Source of the DNA: JBBROS01 sp965260935
Lineage (GTDB): Bacteria; Pseudomonadota; Alphaproteobacteria; Acetobacterales; Acetobacteraceae
Reading direction: 5' to 3'
Assembly (NCBI GenBank): GCA_965260935.1
Contig: OZ253374.1
Location: forward strand, 2,480,001-2,544,000
Length of the DNA stretch: 64,000 bases
Each line of letters starts with the position of its first letter. The first letter of the stretch is position 1. Shown here one piece after another: positions 17,444 to 25,717 of this stretch. The notes below the pieces were generated by a model. The model saw only the letters and a program-made list of their open reading frames with translations, did not search any database and was not told where the DNA came from. The position numbers were made by a program, and so were the translations under genes.

Positions 17444-18234
17444 GCGCGTTCTCGCCGGAGCGGTGCGCCGCGGCATTGATGGGCGCGCGGCGCGTTCCCC
17501 GGGCGGCGCGGGTTCCGTTGCGGCCGCTGAGCCCGGGTGCGCGGCCATCGACGCTGGCGGAGGGGATCGCGGCCCAGGTCGCACTCGCCACCCTGGCCGA
17601 CCAGGCGGCACCGGGAGGGTTCAAGATCGGCGCGACCACGGCGAGGATGCAGGCATACCTGGGGCTTGATGGCCCGGCGGCCGGCTTCATGGCGCGGGAC
17701 AGCCTCCATGCCAGCGAAAGCACGTTGAGCTTCGCGCCGTTCCTCCATCCGGGGGTGGAATGCGAGCTGGCGGTGCATCTGGCGAGGGATCTGCCGCCGA
17801 AAACGTATACCGTCGAAGAGGTCGGCGAGGCGGTCGACTTGCTCATGGCCGGGATCGAGGTTGTGGAAAACCGTTATCCGGATTTGAAGGAGTTCGGTAC
17901 GCCGTCGCTGGTCGCCGACCAGGTGTTCCATGCGGCGGCGGTCCTGGGTGCGCCGGTTCAGGATTGGCGCTCGCTCGACCTTGCATCGATCCGCGGCGAG
18001 ATGCTGGTCGCCGGGCAGTTGGTTGGCGCGGGGGAAGGGCGGGAACTGCTCGGGCATCCATTGGCTGCGTTGGCTTGGCTTGCGGGTTCGGCCGAGGCGG
18101 CGGGCTTCGGCGGGCTTCGGGCTGGCCAGATCGTGATGCTTGGTAGTGTTACGCCGCCAGTTTGGCTGCAAGAGCCGGCGGAGGTCGAGGTTCGGTTCGG
18201 GCCGCTACCGCCCGTGACGCTCAACTTGGTGTGA
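17440..18234 (+). CDS. 2-keto-4-pentenoate hydratase family protein (MhpD-like)
   Basis: 264 residues related to 2-oxopent-4-enoate hydratase (MhpD/DmpE) in the fumarylacetoacetate-hydrolase fold. Visible blocks are GGFKIGATTARMQAYLGLDGP near the N-terminus and HPGVECELAVHLARDLP, which carries the metal-binding Glu-x-Glu, followed by MAGIEVVENRYPD and the C-terminal GQIVMLGSVTPP. Such enzymes hydrate 2-hydroxypentadienoates in meta-cleavage pathways, but no other aromatic-degradation gene is nearby. The start overlaps the rlmB stop (ATGA), so it is co-translated with an rRNA methylase, an arrangement without obvious functional logic. Confidence 0.85.
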   Translation: MSAFSPERCAAALMGARRVPRAARVPLRPLSPGARPSTLAEGIAAQVALATLADQAAPGGFKIGATTARMQAYLGLDGPAAGFMARDSLHASESTLSFAPFLHPGVECELAVHLARDLPPKTYTVEEVGEAVDLLMAGIEVVENRYPDLKEFGTPSLVADQVFHAAAVLGAPVQDWRSLDLASIRGEMLVAGQLVGAGEGRELLGHPLAALAWLAGSAEAAGFGGLRAGQIVMLGSVTPPVWLQEPAEVEVRFGPLPPVTLNLV

Positions 18235-18344
18235 TGCGTTCGATAGGAAATTATTAATAATGTCGCGGCATCCTAACGGTTGACCGCGTAAGTTTCCTAG
18301 CGGCGCCACGAAACGCCAGAACGGCTCGACGGATACCCGTATCG

Positions 18345-18566
18345 ATGACCGAATGGAACGCGCTGCCGGAAAGCCTGCAGCTTTACTTGGCGCAACAAGC
18401 GTTTCGCCAAGCAGTCGAGACAATAGCCGAACAGGCGGATGTCTTGGCCCAAGAGTTCGCCGATGGCGTGCTTGCGGATAGGGGCGGAGCCGAGGCCTTG
18501 CACCTGATGGCGGCGATCATCCGAGCCATTGGCCCCGGCAACGCCCCGACGCCCGGGCTTGCTTGA
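18345..18566 (+). CDS. small conserved-looking hypothetical protein
   Basis: A 73-residue frame starting MTEWNALPESLQLYLAQQAF. The composition is that of an ordinary soluble helical protein (two amphipathic helices, about residues 10-35 and 45-65), unlike the arginine/proline-rich shadow frames around it. I do not recognise a family. It follows the hydratase after about 110 bases and ends in the ascending arm of a probable bidirectional terminator shared with degP. A function is not assignable. Confidence 0.5.
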   Translation: MTEWNALPESLQLYLAQQAFRQAVETIAEQADVLAQEFADGVLADRGGAEALHLMAAIIRAIGPGNAPTPGLA

Positions 18567-18620
18567 CAAGGGTGGGGCGGTTCCCGCTCGTTTGGGAGCC
18601 GTCCCGATTTCGCCTTGTCA
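18564..18620. terminator. probable bidirectional terminator hairpin between convergent genes
   Basis: TGACAAGG (18564-18571) pairs with CCTTGTCA (18613-18620), and inside it GGGGCGGTTCCC (18574-18585) pairs, with two GT wobble-type exceptions, with GGGAGCCGTCCC (18594-18605). It lies between the ends of the convergent small ORF and degP. There is no clear T-tract, so Rho independence is uncertain. Confidence 0.5.
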
Positions 18621-18644
18621 GCCGTTCAGCTCGCCGGCCGACCT

Positions 18645-20105
18645 TTACCCTTGCGCGTTGGGCGAAACCGCGATGAAGCGGGCTTGGCCGTCGCGCATGA
18701 CGCGCAGCGCGACGTCATTGCCGTTCTTGGTCGCGCTGCGGATCGCCTCGACCGTTTCGCGCGGCCCAGTGACGGCGTTGGCGCCGACACCGACGATCAC
18801 GTCGCCTTCGCGCAAGCCTGCCTCGGCGGCCGGCGACCCTTGTTGCACGCCGGCGACGACGACGCCCTTCTGGTTGTCAGGGAGGTTGAGCTGGTCGCGC
18901 ATTTCAGGGGACAGCGGCGCCAAGGCGACACCGATCCGGCCTTGCCCGCCCTGGCCCGTATTGTCGTTGTCATTCGACGCCTGCTGCTGGTTGCTCATCG
19001 TGCCGAGCTTGACATCGAGCGTCTTGTCTTCGCCGTCGCGGACAAGACCGACCTGGGCGGTGTCGCCGGGCTTGATGTCGGCGACCATCAGGGCGAGCTT
19101 ATGCGGGTTATCGACCGTCTTGCCATCGACGGAGCGCAGCACGTCGCCGGGGCGGATCCCGGCCTTCATGGCGGGACTGCCGGGCGTAACGCCCGCGACG
19201 AGGGCGCCCTTGACGTTGTTCTTCAGGCCAAGGCTCGGTGCGAGTTTGGCCGTGACGTTCTGGGTTTCCACGCCGAGGAAGCCACGGGTCACGTGGCCAT
19301 CGGCGATGAGCTGGTTGGTGATGTCCTTCACCAGGTTGCTCGGGATCGCGAAGCCGATGCCGACGCTGCCGCCCGAAGGCGAGAGGATGGCGGTGTTGAC
19401 GCCCACGACCTTGCCGTCTTGGGTGAAGAGTGGGCCGCCGGAGTTGCCGCGGTTGATCGCCGCGTCGACCTGTAGGAACGCGTCGTATGGCCCGGCGCCA
19501 ATGTCGCGCCCGCGGGCGGAGACGATGCCGGCGGTGACGGTGCCGCCAAGGCCGAAGGGGTTGCCGACGGCGATGACCCATTGGCCGGGCTCGACATCGT
19601 TCGAATTGCCGAGCTTGAGGGCTGGGAGCGGGTGGCCGGCGTCAACCTTGATCACGGCCAAGTCGGTGCGCGGGTCGGTGCCGACGACCTTGGCCGGCAA
19701 CTCGGTCCCGTCGTTCATGGTGACGGTGACTTGCGATGCGTCCTTGACGACGTGGTTGTTGGTGACAATGGTGCCGTTCGGGTCAATGATGAAACCGGAG
19801 GCGCGGCCTTCGCGGACCATCCCGGGATGCCGGCCCATCATGCCCATGCGGAACTGGGCTTGGCCTTGCTCGGGCTTTTCGCGGACGGTGACGGAGACGA
19901 CGGCTGGGCTGACCTGAGCCGCAAGTTGGGAGAAGTCCGGCAGGCGGGCGGATGGGCCGGTCGGCTGGATGGTGTTGCTGTTGGCGGAGGACGAGTCCTG
20001 CGCATTCGCGGTGACGGCATAGGTTCCGAAGCCGCCCAAGGCGGTGCCGCCGAGCAGGACGGCGACGAGCCCGGCGCGGATGGTTCGCGGGGTGCGTTTC
20101 AGCAT
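18645..20105 (-). CDS. degP: DegP/HtrA-family periplasmic serine endoprotease (Do type)
   Basis: 486 residues. This protease degrades misfolded envelope proteins. An N-terminal signal (MLKRTPRTIRAGLVAVLLGG, ending TANAQ) directs export. The trypsin-like domain has the triad His118 (NNHVV), Asp148 (TDLAVI) and Ser222 (GNSGGPLF). Two PDZ domains follow at about 275-370 and 385-480, separated by an Asn/Gln-rich linker. The start is supported by AAGGAG ten bases upstream. No antisigma or two-component genes adjoin it, although it is convergent with the rlmB group. Length and layout are standard for Do-family DegP. Confidence 0.93.
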   Translation of the reverse strand: MLKRTPRTIRAGLVAVLLGGTALGGFGTYAVTANAQDSSSANSNTIQPTGPSARLPDFSQLAAQVSPAVVSVTVREKPEQGQAQFRMGMMGRHPGMVREGRASGFIIDPNGTIVTNNHVVKDASQVTVTMNDGTELPAKVVGTDPRTDLAVIKVDAGHPLPALKLGNSNDVEPGQWVIAVGNPFGLGGTVTAGIVSARGRDIGAGPYDAFLQVDAAINRGNSGGPLFTQDGKVVGVNTAILSPSGGSVGIGFAIPSNLVKDITNQLIADGHVTRGFLGVETQNVTAKLAPSLGLKNNVKGALVAGVTPGSPAMKAGIRPGDVLRSVDGKTVDNPHKLALMVADIKPGDTAQVGLVRDGEDKTLDVKLGTMSNQQQASNDNDNTGQGGQGRIGVALAPLSPEMRDQLNLPDNQKGVVVAGVQQGSPAAEAGLREGDVIVGVGANAVTGPRETVEAIRSATKNGNDVALRVMRDGQARFIAVSPNAQG

Positions 20106-20294
20106 GGTGTTGGCTCCTTCGTGTCAGGCGGTCCGTTCCGGACAGCCGCTTGAGGCGAAGATGGGACGGGGCGCGCTTGGAAACACTTTCGGCGGGATGA
20201 CGGTTGCTTCATGAACGCGTTGTCACGATTCGGCGTCGAGTGGATCAGGGGGGCTTGAAAGCGGTTCCGGAAAAGAAGAGTCTGAGGTCGTGGG

Positions 20295-20369
20295 GCCGGG
20301 TTAGCACAGCGGTAGTGCAGCGGTTTTGTAAACCGAAGGCCGGGGGTTCGATCCCCTCACCCGGCACCA
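20295..20369 (+). tRNA. tRNA-Thr(TGT), CCA encoded
   Basis: 75 bases including CCA. Acceptor GCCGGGT pairs with ACCCGGC, D stem GCAC pairs with GTGC, the anticodon loop TTTGTAA gives TGT, and the T arm GGGGGTTCGATCCCC is intact. The anticodon stem GCGGT/ACCGA has one non-pairing outer position (G-A), otherwise canonical. Confidence 0.96.
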
Positions 20370-20478
20370 TATCGTTCCTCGATTGCGTTCCCATCCACGA
20401 TCGGACGGTTCCTTTGGTTTTTGACTTGCAAGCGGCGTCTCCTCCGCCTCGGCGCAGGCAGGCGACGCGCGGCCCTGC

Positions 20479-21753
20479 TTGAGGCCCGGCGTCGAACAGG
20501 GCGTCGTCGTCGTCGGCGCCGGAGCAGCGGGACTGGCCGCGACCAGGCGTTTGCGGGCGGAAGGCGTCGCGGTCACGCTGATCGAGGCCGGCGGGCGGAT
20601 TGGCGGGCGGGCCTGGACAGGCCAGATCGGGGGCGACCCGTTTGATCACGGCGCTTCGTGGCTGCATGATGCGGAGCGGAATCCGCTGGTTGACCTGGCG
20701 GACGGCGATGACCGTTTGATCAACTCCGACGCGGCGCGGCGAGAGCGCGTCACCGTTGGCGGTCGGCCTGCAAGCGCGGCCGATCTGGCCGAGTATGAGG
20801 CCGCATGGGACCGCCTCGACTCGGTGGTCGCCCCTGCCCTTGAAGGTCCGGACACAACCCTGGCCGCGGCCATGGCGCCGATGCGGGAAGACCCGTGGGC
20901 AGGGCTGGTCGCGTTGTGGGAGGGGGCGATCATCGCTGCGGCTGATGCGGACCAGCTCGGTTTGCAGGACTGGTGGCGCAATCGGCTTGGCGGCAGCAAT
21001 GTCGTGCCCGCCCAGGGCGTCGGCGATTACGTGGCGAAGCATCTTGGCGCCGGGGCGGAGCTGAATACGGCGGCGCGGCGCGTGAGCTGGGGCGGGGCCG
21101 GGGTTCGGGTCGAGACCGACCGCGGGACGGTCACGGCCGGGGCCGCGGTGATTACGGTCTCGACCGGGGTGCTGGCGTCCGGGAGAATCCGGTTCGATCC
21201 GCCGCTGCCGGGCGCATTGCAGCAGTTGATCCAAGCCTTGCCGATGGGGTTGCTGAGCAAGGTCGCGTTCGCAAGGCCGGGCGATGACCGGCTCGGACTC
21301 GACGACGGCACGCTGGTGACGGACCGGGGTGGCCGGATGACATTCAATGCCTGGCCGCAAGGACGCGGCTACATCGTCGGTTTCATGGGCGGATCGGCCG
21401 CGTGTAGCGTGGCCGGGGACGCGGCTGCCGCGGAGAAATTGGCGCGGGACGAGCTGCGGCGGGCTTTGGGCAACGACGTTGTTCGGCGGCTCGGTCCTGC
21501 CGCGGCGGTGACGAACTGGGGGCGGGACCCGCTTTATGCGGGCTCCTACGCGTTTGCCGGGCCAGGGGACGCGGATGCGCGAGGGGCGCTGGCGATGGCG
21601 TTCCCGGGAGAGCGGATCGTGTTCGCCGGGGAGGCGACGCGGACCGATGGGCTCGCGGGCACGGTTGGAGGAGCTTACCTTAGTGGGGTGGCCGCGGCTG
21701 AACGGTTGCTGGGCATGGACAGCGGGGCGCCAAACGTTCAAATTCGAACCTAG
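20479..21753 (+). CDS. flavin-dependent amine oxidase family protein
   Basis: 424 residues of the FAD-dependent amine oxidase family (monoamine/polyamine oxidase fold). The dinucleotide-binding motif GVVVVGAGAAGLAATRRL is at about residues 8-25, with the E of TLIEAGGRIGGRAW contacting FAD ribose. The C-terminal FAD motif is IVFAGEATRTDGLAGTVGGA, leading into SGVAAAERLL. The only start is TTG at 20479, about 110 bases after tRNA-Thr. Likely substrates are amines or polyamines; the histone-deacetylase-like gene at 4497 could supply deacetylated polyamines but is 15 kb away, so no link is claimed. Confidence 0.87.
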   Translation: MRPGVEQGVVVVGAGAAGLAATRRLRAEGVAVTLIEAGGRIGGRAWTGQIGGDPFDHGASWLHDAERNPLVDLADGDDRLINSDAARRERVTVGGRPASAADLAEYEAAWDRLDSVVAPALEGPDTTLAAAMAPMREDPWAGLVALWEGAIIAAADADQLGLQDWWRNRLGGSNVVPAQGVGDYVAKHLGAGAELNTAARRVSWGGAGVRVETDRGTVTAGAAVITVSTGVLASGRIRFDPPLPGALQQLIQALPMGLLSKVAFARPGDDRLGLDDGTLVTDRGGRMTFNAWPQGRGYIVGFMGGSAACSVAGDAAAAEKLARDELRRALGNDVVRRLGPAAAVTNWGRDPLYAGSYAFAGPGDADARGALAMAFPGERIVFAGEATRTDGLAGTVGGAYLSGVAAAERLLGMDSGAPNVQIRT

Positions 21754-21934
21754 CAATCATTATCGCGACATACTCAGTCGGCCAAGGCCGTTGGATCGCT
21801 GGAACGGTGTTCAAACGGCAGTTTCGGCTTGAAATTGAAGGACAAATTGCCCAAATAATGGCAATCATCGTTAAGTCAGGCAGCGACAGAGAGACAAAGG
21901 GCGCTCCCACGATCTTGCCGTAGGATTTCATCTC

Positions 21935-22651
21935 GTGCCCGTGCCAAAGCAACCTGACATTGCTAACCGTCTTTTGCGGGTATTGTCTCCTGAGGCTTAC
22001 ACGTCGTTGCAGTCGAAACTCGAGCTAGTCGAACTCAACAAAGGCGACGTCCTGCTCGAAGCCGACACGCCCTATGAATGGGCCTATTTTCCGGAGAGCG
22101 GCCTTGCGTCCGTCATTGCCGTCGGTAACGACAACCGTGCCTTGGAGGTTGGCTTGTTCGGGCGGGAAGGAATGGGGAACGTGGCGGTCGCGCTCAACTC
22201 AGGACGCTCGCCACATCGGACCCTGATTCAGGTTCCCGGGACGGGGCATCGGCTGCCAGCGCAGGAACTCCTGCAGTTGATGGACCAACTCCCCGAATTG
22301 TCGGCGCTGCTGCTTCGCTACGTGCAGGCATTCTTAGTGCAGGTCGCGCAGACCGCGCTTTCGAACGGTAGTTTTAGTATCGAGAACCGATTGGCCAGGT
22401 GGCTGTTGCTTGCGCGTGACCGATTGGACACCGACGAGATTGATCTCACGCATGAGTTCCTCTCGACGATGCTCGGCGTCGGGCGAACCGGAGTGACGCT
22501 TGCGATGCAGACGCTGGAAGGCAATGGCCTGATCCGCGCGAGACGGGGGCTGCTGACGATCGTCGACCGGCCTGGGCTGGAGGAGAAAGCAGCCTTCGCA
22601 TATGGCCCGGCCGAGAGGGAGTATAAGCGGCTGATCGGTCCGCTGCGCTGA
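21935..22651 (+). CDS. Crp/Fnr family transcriptional regulator
   Basis: 238 residues. The cyclic-nucleotide-binding-like barrel covers about 20-140 (KGDVLLEADTPYEWAYFPESG), then a dimer helix (LLLRYVQAFLVQVAQTALSN), and a winged helix-turn-helix near 175-215 with LTHEFLSTMLGVGRTGVTLAMQTLEG. The cAMP-contact residues of E. coli Crp are not evident, and there are no N-terminal cysteines for an Fnr-type cluster, so the signal is unknown. This subgroup, with SIENRLARWLLLARDR, is common in several copies in alphaproteobacteria. The 181-base upstream gap is moderately AT-rich. Confidence 0.88.
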   Translation: MPVPKQPDIANRLLRVLSPEAYTSLQSKLELVELNKGDVLLEADTPYEWAYFPESGLASVIAVGNDNRALEVGLFGREGMGNVAVALNSGRSPHRTLIQVPGTGHRLPAQELLQLMDQLPELSALLLRYVQAFLVQVAQTALSNGSFSIENRLARWLLLARDRLDTDEIDLTHEFLSTMLGVGRTGVTLAMQTLEGNGLIRARRGLLTIVDRPGLEEKAAFAYGPAEREYKRLIGPLR

Positions 22652-22742
22652 CGCGTATTTGAGGCAAGTGGCGGCGCCTCCGCTGCTCAATCGTATTATG
22701 TCTGCTTGCTTGACGGCGGGCTGAGGCAGGAAGGAGACCGGG

Positions 22743-23120
22743 ATGCGGCAAGCTATAATGGTCGAAGGGGCTGCGAAGCCGGCCGGGCAGTATTCTCATG
22801 CCGTAGTGGCGAATGGGTTCGTTTTTGTCTCGGGGCAAGGACCGGCGGACCCGGCGACCGGGGCGATGCCCGATGGCTTCGCCGCCCAGGTGCGGCAAAC
22901 GCTGGTCAACGTCATCGCCATTTTGCATGGGGCCGGGGCTGACGCGGCCAATGTCGTCAAGGTCAATGTCTATCTGAGCGACGCGACCCGTTTCCGCGAG
23001 TTCAACGACATCTACCGCGAGATCTTCCCGCACGAGCCTCCGGCGCGCACCACGGTCGCTTGCCAACTGCTTGGCATGCTGATCGAGATTGATTGCATCG
23101 CTGCCCTGCCGCAAGGCTGA
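22743..23120 (+). CDS. RidA family protein
   Basis: 125 residues of the YjgF/YER057c/UK114 (RidA) family; the archetype hydrolyses reactive enamine/imine intermediates from PLP enzymes. The start is MRQAIMVEGAAKPAG, then YSHAVVANGFVFVSGQGPAD, and the C-terminal signature EPPARTTVACQLLGMLIEIDCIA, where the usual catalytic Arg is the one in PPARTTV. A GAAGGAGACCGGG ribosome site precedes ATG 22743. It is followed by a strong hairpin at 23131. It may belong to one of the non-archetypal Rid subgroups, so enamine deaminase activity is probable but not certain. Confidence 0.9.
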   Translation: MRQAIMVEGAAKPAGQYSHAVVANGFVFVSGQGPADPATGAMPDGFAAQVRQTLVNVIAILHGAGADAANVVKVNVYLSDATRFREFNDIYREIFPHEPPARTTVACQLLGMLIEIDCIAALPQG

Positions 23121-23130
23121 CGCTTCTAAA

Positions 23131-23165
23131 CCTTTATCGCCCTGACAAAGTCAGGGCGATAAAGG
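23131..23165. terminator. perfect 16-bp hairpin downstream of the RidA gene
   Basis: CCTTTATCGCCCTGAC, a three-base AAA loop, then GTCAGGGCGATAAAGG: 16 paired bases with no mismatch, ten bases after the RidA stop. No T-run follows on either strand, so it is terminator-like or an mRNA-stabilising stem rather than a textbook intrinsic terminator. Confidence 0.65.
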
Positions 23166-23322
23166 TCTAGCATTCAGGTCGCAAAGAAGTTCTTAACGCT
23201 TTAAGACTTAACGTGACGGAGCCGCCGACTTACCAAGTGCCTAACTAGCCAACCTATGCGAAGGCGCAAAAAACCGTTTTTGGCAATATTCCGTAAACCT
23301 TCTTTCGTCAGTATCGCGCCAA

Positions 23323-25614
23323 ATGCGATACCGCCCCGCCTGCAAGCCGCTGGCCTTTGCCGACCAGATCAAAAGCTTGCGCCAGAAACGCCGAAGCGGA
23401 GGCTTGCGCCGCGCGCAGATGGCGCTGCAGCTCGGGATTCTGGGCGGCGCCGCGTCCGGCCAGGCAATCGAGCAGATCGCACGCATTCTATGCCGCTCCA
23501 TCGAGTGGCTGATGCCGCGCGCCGTGTGCGCCGTTTTTCTGGCGACGTCCAACGGCAAGCTGCAGCTCCTGGCGGCGCCAAGCATGCCGGACGGGACGCT
23601 GCAGGCGCTGGATGGCGTCTTGATCGGTCCAGAAGCGGCAAGCTGCGGAGCGGCGGTTGCATCAGCCTCGCCAGCGACGGCATCAGATATCGCGTCTGAC
23701 CGGCGCTGGAGCAAGTTCAAGGCTGGCCCGCTTGCCGCAGGCTTCAAGGCCGTGTCGTCCTATCCAATTATCGACCAAAGCGGTAAGTCGCTCGGGTCCA
23801 TCTCGCTTTTCTTCCGTGCTCGCCGGGGTCTCGGACGACTCGACGAAGCCCTGCTTGAGTCCTGCCTTGGCCCTTTCGCGCTCGCGATCGAGCGGGGCGA
23901 GATGTGGCAGCATCTGCAATGGACGAATGAACGCTTCAACGTCGCGCTAAGCAACATCTCCCAAGGCGTGTGCTTCTTCGATGGCGAGCGCAAGCTCATC
24001 ATCGCCAACCGCCGCTTCAGCGAGATATATGGCCTCGCGCCGGAAAGCATCCGCGTTGGCATGAGCCTTGCTGAAATCGTGTCGATCCGTGCGGCCGTTG
24101 GGGCAGGACCGAAGGTGCAGCCGGAGGAGTACCTCAGCTGGCGCAGCGCGGTCCGCAACGAGAACGTCGCCTCGGACACGGTTGTCGAGCTGGAGAACGG
24201 CCAGGTTATCGCGATCCGCCATCAACCGATGCCGGGCGGCGGCTGGGTCGGCACGCACGAGGATATCACCGAACGCCGGAAAGCCGAGGCGCAGATCGTT
24301 CACATGGCCCGGCATGACGCGCTGACCGGGCTGCCCAACCGCACCCTGTTCCATGAGCGGCTTGATCAGGCGCTCGCGTTTCTGGGCCGGAGCCAGGAAT
24401 GCGCCGTGCTGTGCCTCGACGTGGACCACTTCAAGGACGTCAACGACACGTTCGGGCATCCGGCTGGCGACTTCGTGTTGCAGACTGTCGCGGCCCGGCT
24501 TCAGGCCTGCGTGCGGGAGGTCGATACCGTGACCCGCCTCGGCGGCGACGAGTTCGCCATCCTGCTGGTGAACACCGATACGCCGGCCGGCACTCATGAC
24601 GCCGCCCAGCGAATCATCCGCGCCTTGCGTGAGCCGATCAGATTTCATGGCAATACGATCATGTCCGGCACCAGCGTCGGCATCGCATTAGCCCCGCAGG
24701 ATGGCGACACGCCAAGCAAACTGCTCAAGAACGCCGACTTGGCTTTGTATCGCGCCAAGAGCGAAGCGCGCGGAACCTATCGCTTCTTCGAAGCGGACAT
24801 GGATGCCCGCGTGCAGGCACGCATGGCGCTGGCGCAAGAGCTTCGCCAAGCCATGCACGACCGGGCGCTCAGCATCGTCTACCAGCCGGTTTTCAACATC
24901 GAGCAGCAAATGATTGCCAGTTTCGAGGCGCTGCTGCGTTGGGACCACCCAACTTACGGGCTAATCTCGCCGAACGAGTTCATCCCCGTCGCCGAAGAAA
25001 CCGGCTTGATCCTTGAGCTTGGCGCATGGGTGCTGCGCCGCGCATGTTGTGAAGCCGTGCAGTGGCCAAGCTCGGTGCGTGTTTCCGTCAATCTTTCCGC
25101 CGCACAGTTCAAGAGCCATTCGCTTATCGCAACCGTCCAGACTGCCCTCGACAAGTCGGGCCTGGCGCCCGAACGCTTGGAGCTGGAAATCACCGAGTCC
25201 GTGCTGCTGAGCAAGCATCGCGACACGCTCGCCATGCTGCGCTCGTTGCGCGGCATGGGCGTGAGCATCGCCATGGACGATTTCGGAACCGGCTACTCGT
25301 CGCTGAGCTACCTCCGCAATTTCCCGTTCAACAAGATCAAGGTCGACCAGTCATTCATCCAAGGCATCTCCGAGCAGGATGAATCCGTTGCCATCATCCG
25401 CGCCATCGTTAGCTTGGGCCGCAGCCTTGGCATGGCCACGACAGCGGAAGGCGTCGAAACGGAGCAGCAGCTCGAACAGCTCCGGCGGGAAGGCTGCACC
25501 GAGGTGCAAGGCTTCCTCCTCAGCCACCCCGTACTGCCCACGGAAATCGCCGACCTGCTCGCCCAGCGCGAACAAGGGCCATACGCCAGCGGTCGACCGA
25601 TGTCTCCCGCCTAA
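23323..25614 (+). CDS. GAF-PAS-GGDEF-EAL cyclic-di-GMP signalling protein
   Basis: A 763-residue cytoplasmic protein. The N-terminal 195 residues form a GAF-like sensor domain, about 200-315 a PAS-type domain (NISQGVCFFDGERKLIIANR) ending ITERRKAEAQIVHMARHDALTGLPNR. The GGDEF domain (320-485) has an intact LGGDEFAIL, and the EAL domain (500-750) has an intact SFEALLRWDHP, ITESVLL and DDFGTGYSSL. Both motifs are complete, so it could make and break cyclic di-GMP. No transmembrane helix is seen. The exopolysaccharide locus lies 7 kb away. Its TAA coincides with the start of a dispersed palindromic repeat. Confidence 0.92.
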   Translation: MRYRPACKPLAFADQIKSLRQKRRSGGLRRAQMALQLGILGGAASGQAIEQIARILCRSIEWLMPRAVCAVFLATSNGKLQLLAAPSMPDGTLQALDGVLIGPEAASCGAAVASASPATASDIASDRRWSKFKAGPLAAGFKAVSSYPIIDQSGKSLGSISLFFRARRGLGRLDEALLESCLGPFALAIERGEMWQHLQWTNERFNVALSNISQGVCFFDGERKLIIANRRFSEIYGLAPESIRVGMSLAEIVSIRAAVGAGPKVQPEEYLSWRSAVRNENVASDTVVELENGQVIAIRHQPMPGGGWVGTHEDITERRKAEAQIVHMARHDALTGLPNRTLFHERLDQALAFLGRSQECAVLCLDVDHFKDVNDTFGHPAGDFVLQTVAARLQACVREVDTVTRLGGDEFAILLVNTDTPAGTHDAAQRIIRALREPIRFHGNTIMSGTSVGIALAPQDGDTPSKLLKNADLALYRAKSEARGTYRFFEADMDARVQARMALAQELRQAMHDRALSIVYQPVFNIEQQMIASFEALLRWDHPTYGLISPNEFIPVAEETGLILELGAWVLRRACCEAVQWPSSVRVSVNLSAAQFKSHSLIATVQTALDKSGLAPERLELEITESVLLSKHRDTLAMLRSLRGMGVSIAMDDFGTGYSSLSYLRNFPFNKIKVDQSFIQGISEQDESVAIIRAIVSLGRSLGMATTAEGVETEQQLEQLRREGCTEVQGFLLSHPVLPTEIADLLAQREQGPYASGRPMSPA

Positions 25615-25705
25615 ACAGGCTCGCACGGCTTGTGCCATGCAAGCCTGCTGAGAAATCGCGAAAACGCATCACGTTACCGACAGTGTGCCAGAGCGCACGC
25701 CTGGC
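25611..25705. repeat. dispersed two-hairpin element, copy 1 (degenerate)
   Basis: An imperfect 19-base-arm hairpin (25611-25629 / 25634-25652, loop TTGT) followed by a second weaker hairpin region (GCATCA near 25666, CAG..CTG and GTGC..GCAC to about 25703). It fills the 103-base gap between the convergent GGDEF-EAL and aminotransferase genes, and its left end includes the TAA stop. By eye it matches the copy at 33439-33540 at roughly four of five positions, with the same orientation and the same distance to the adjacent minus-strand gene. Confidence 0.75.
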
Positions 25706-25717
25706 ATATCGGAGGCG

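Noticed and set aside
20245..21756. About 500-codon minus-strand frame spanning tRNA-Thr and the amine oxidase
   Set aside because: It runs through a tRNA gene and opposite a well-defined FAD protein; composition is Arg/Pro/His-rich.
23131..23165. Hairpin after RidA as a third copy of the dispersed repeat
   Set aside because: Arms and loop are unrelated in sequence to those at 25611 and 33439.
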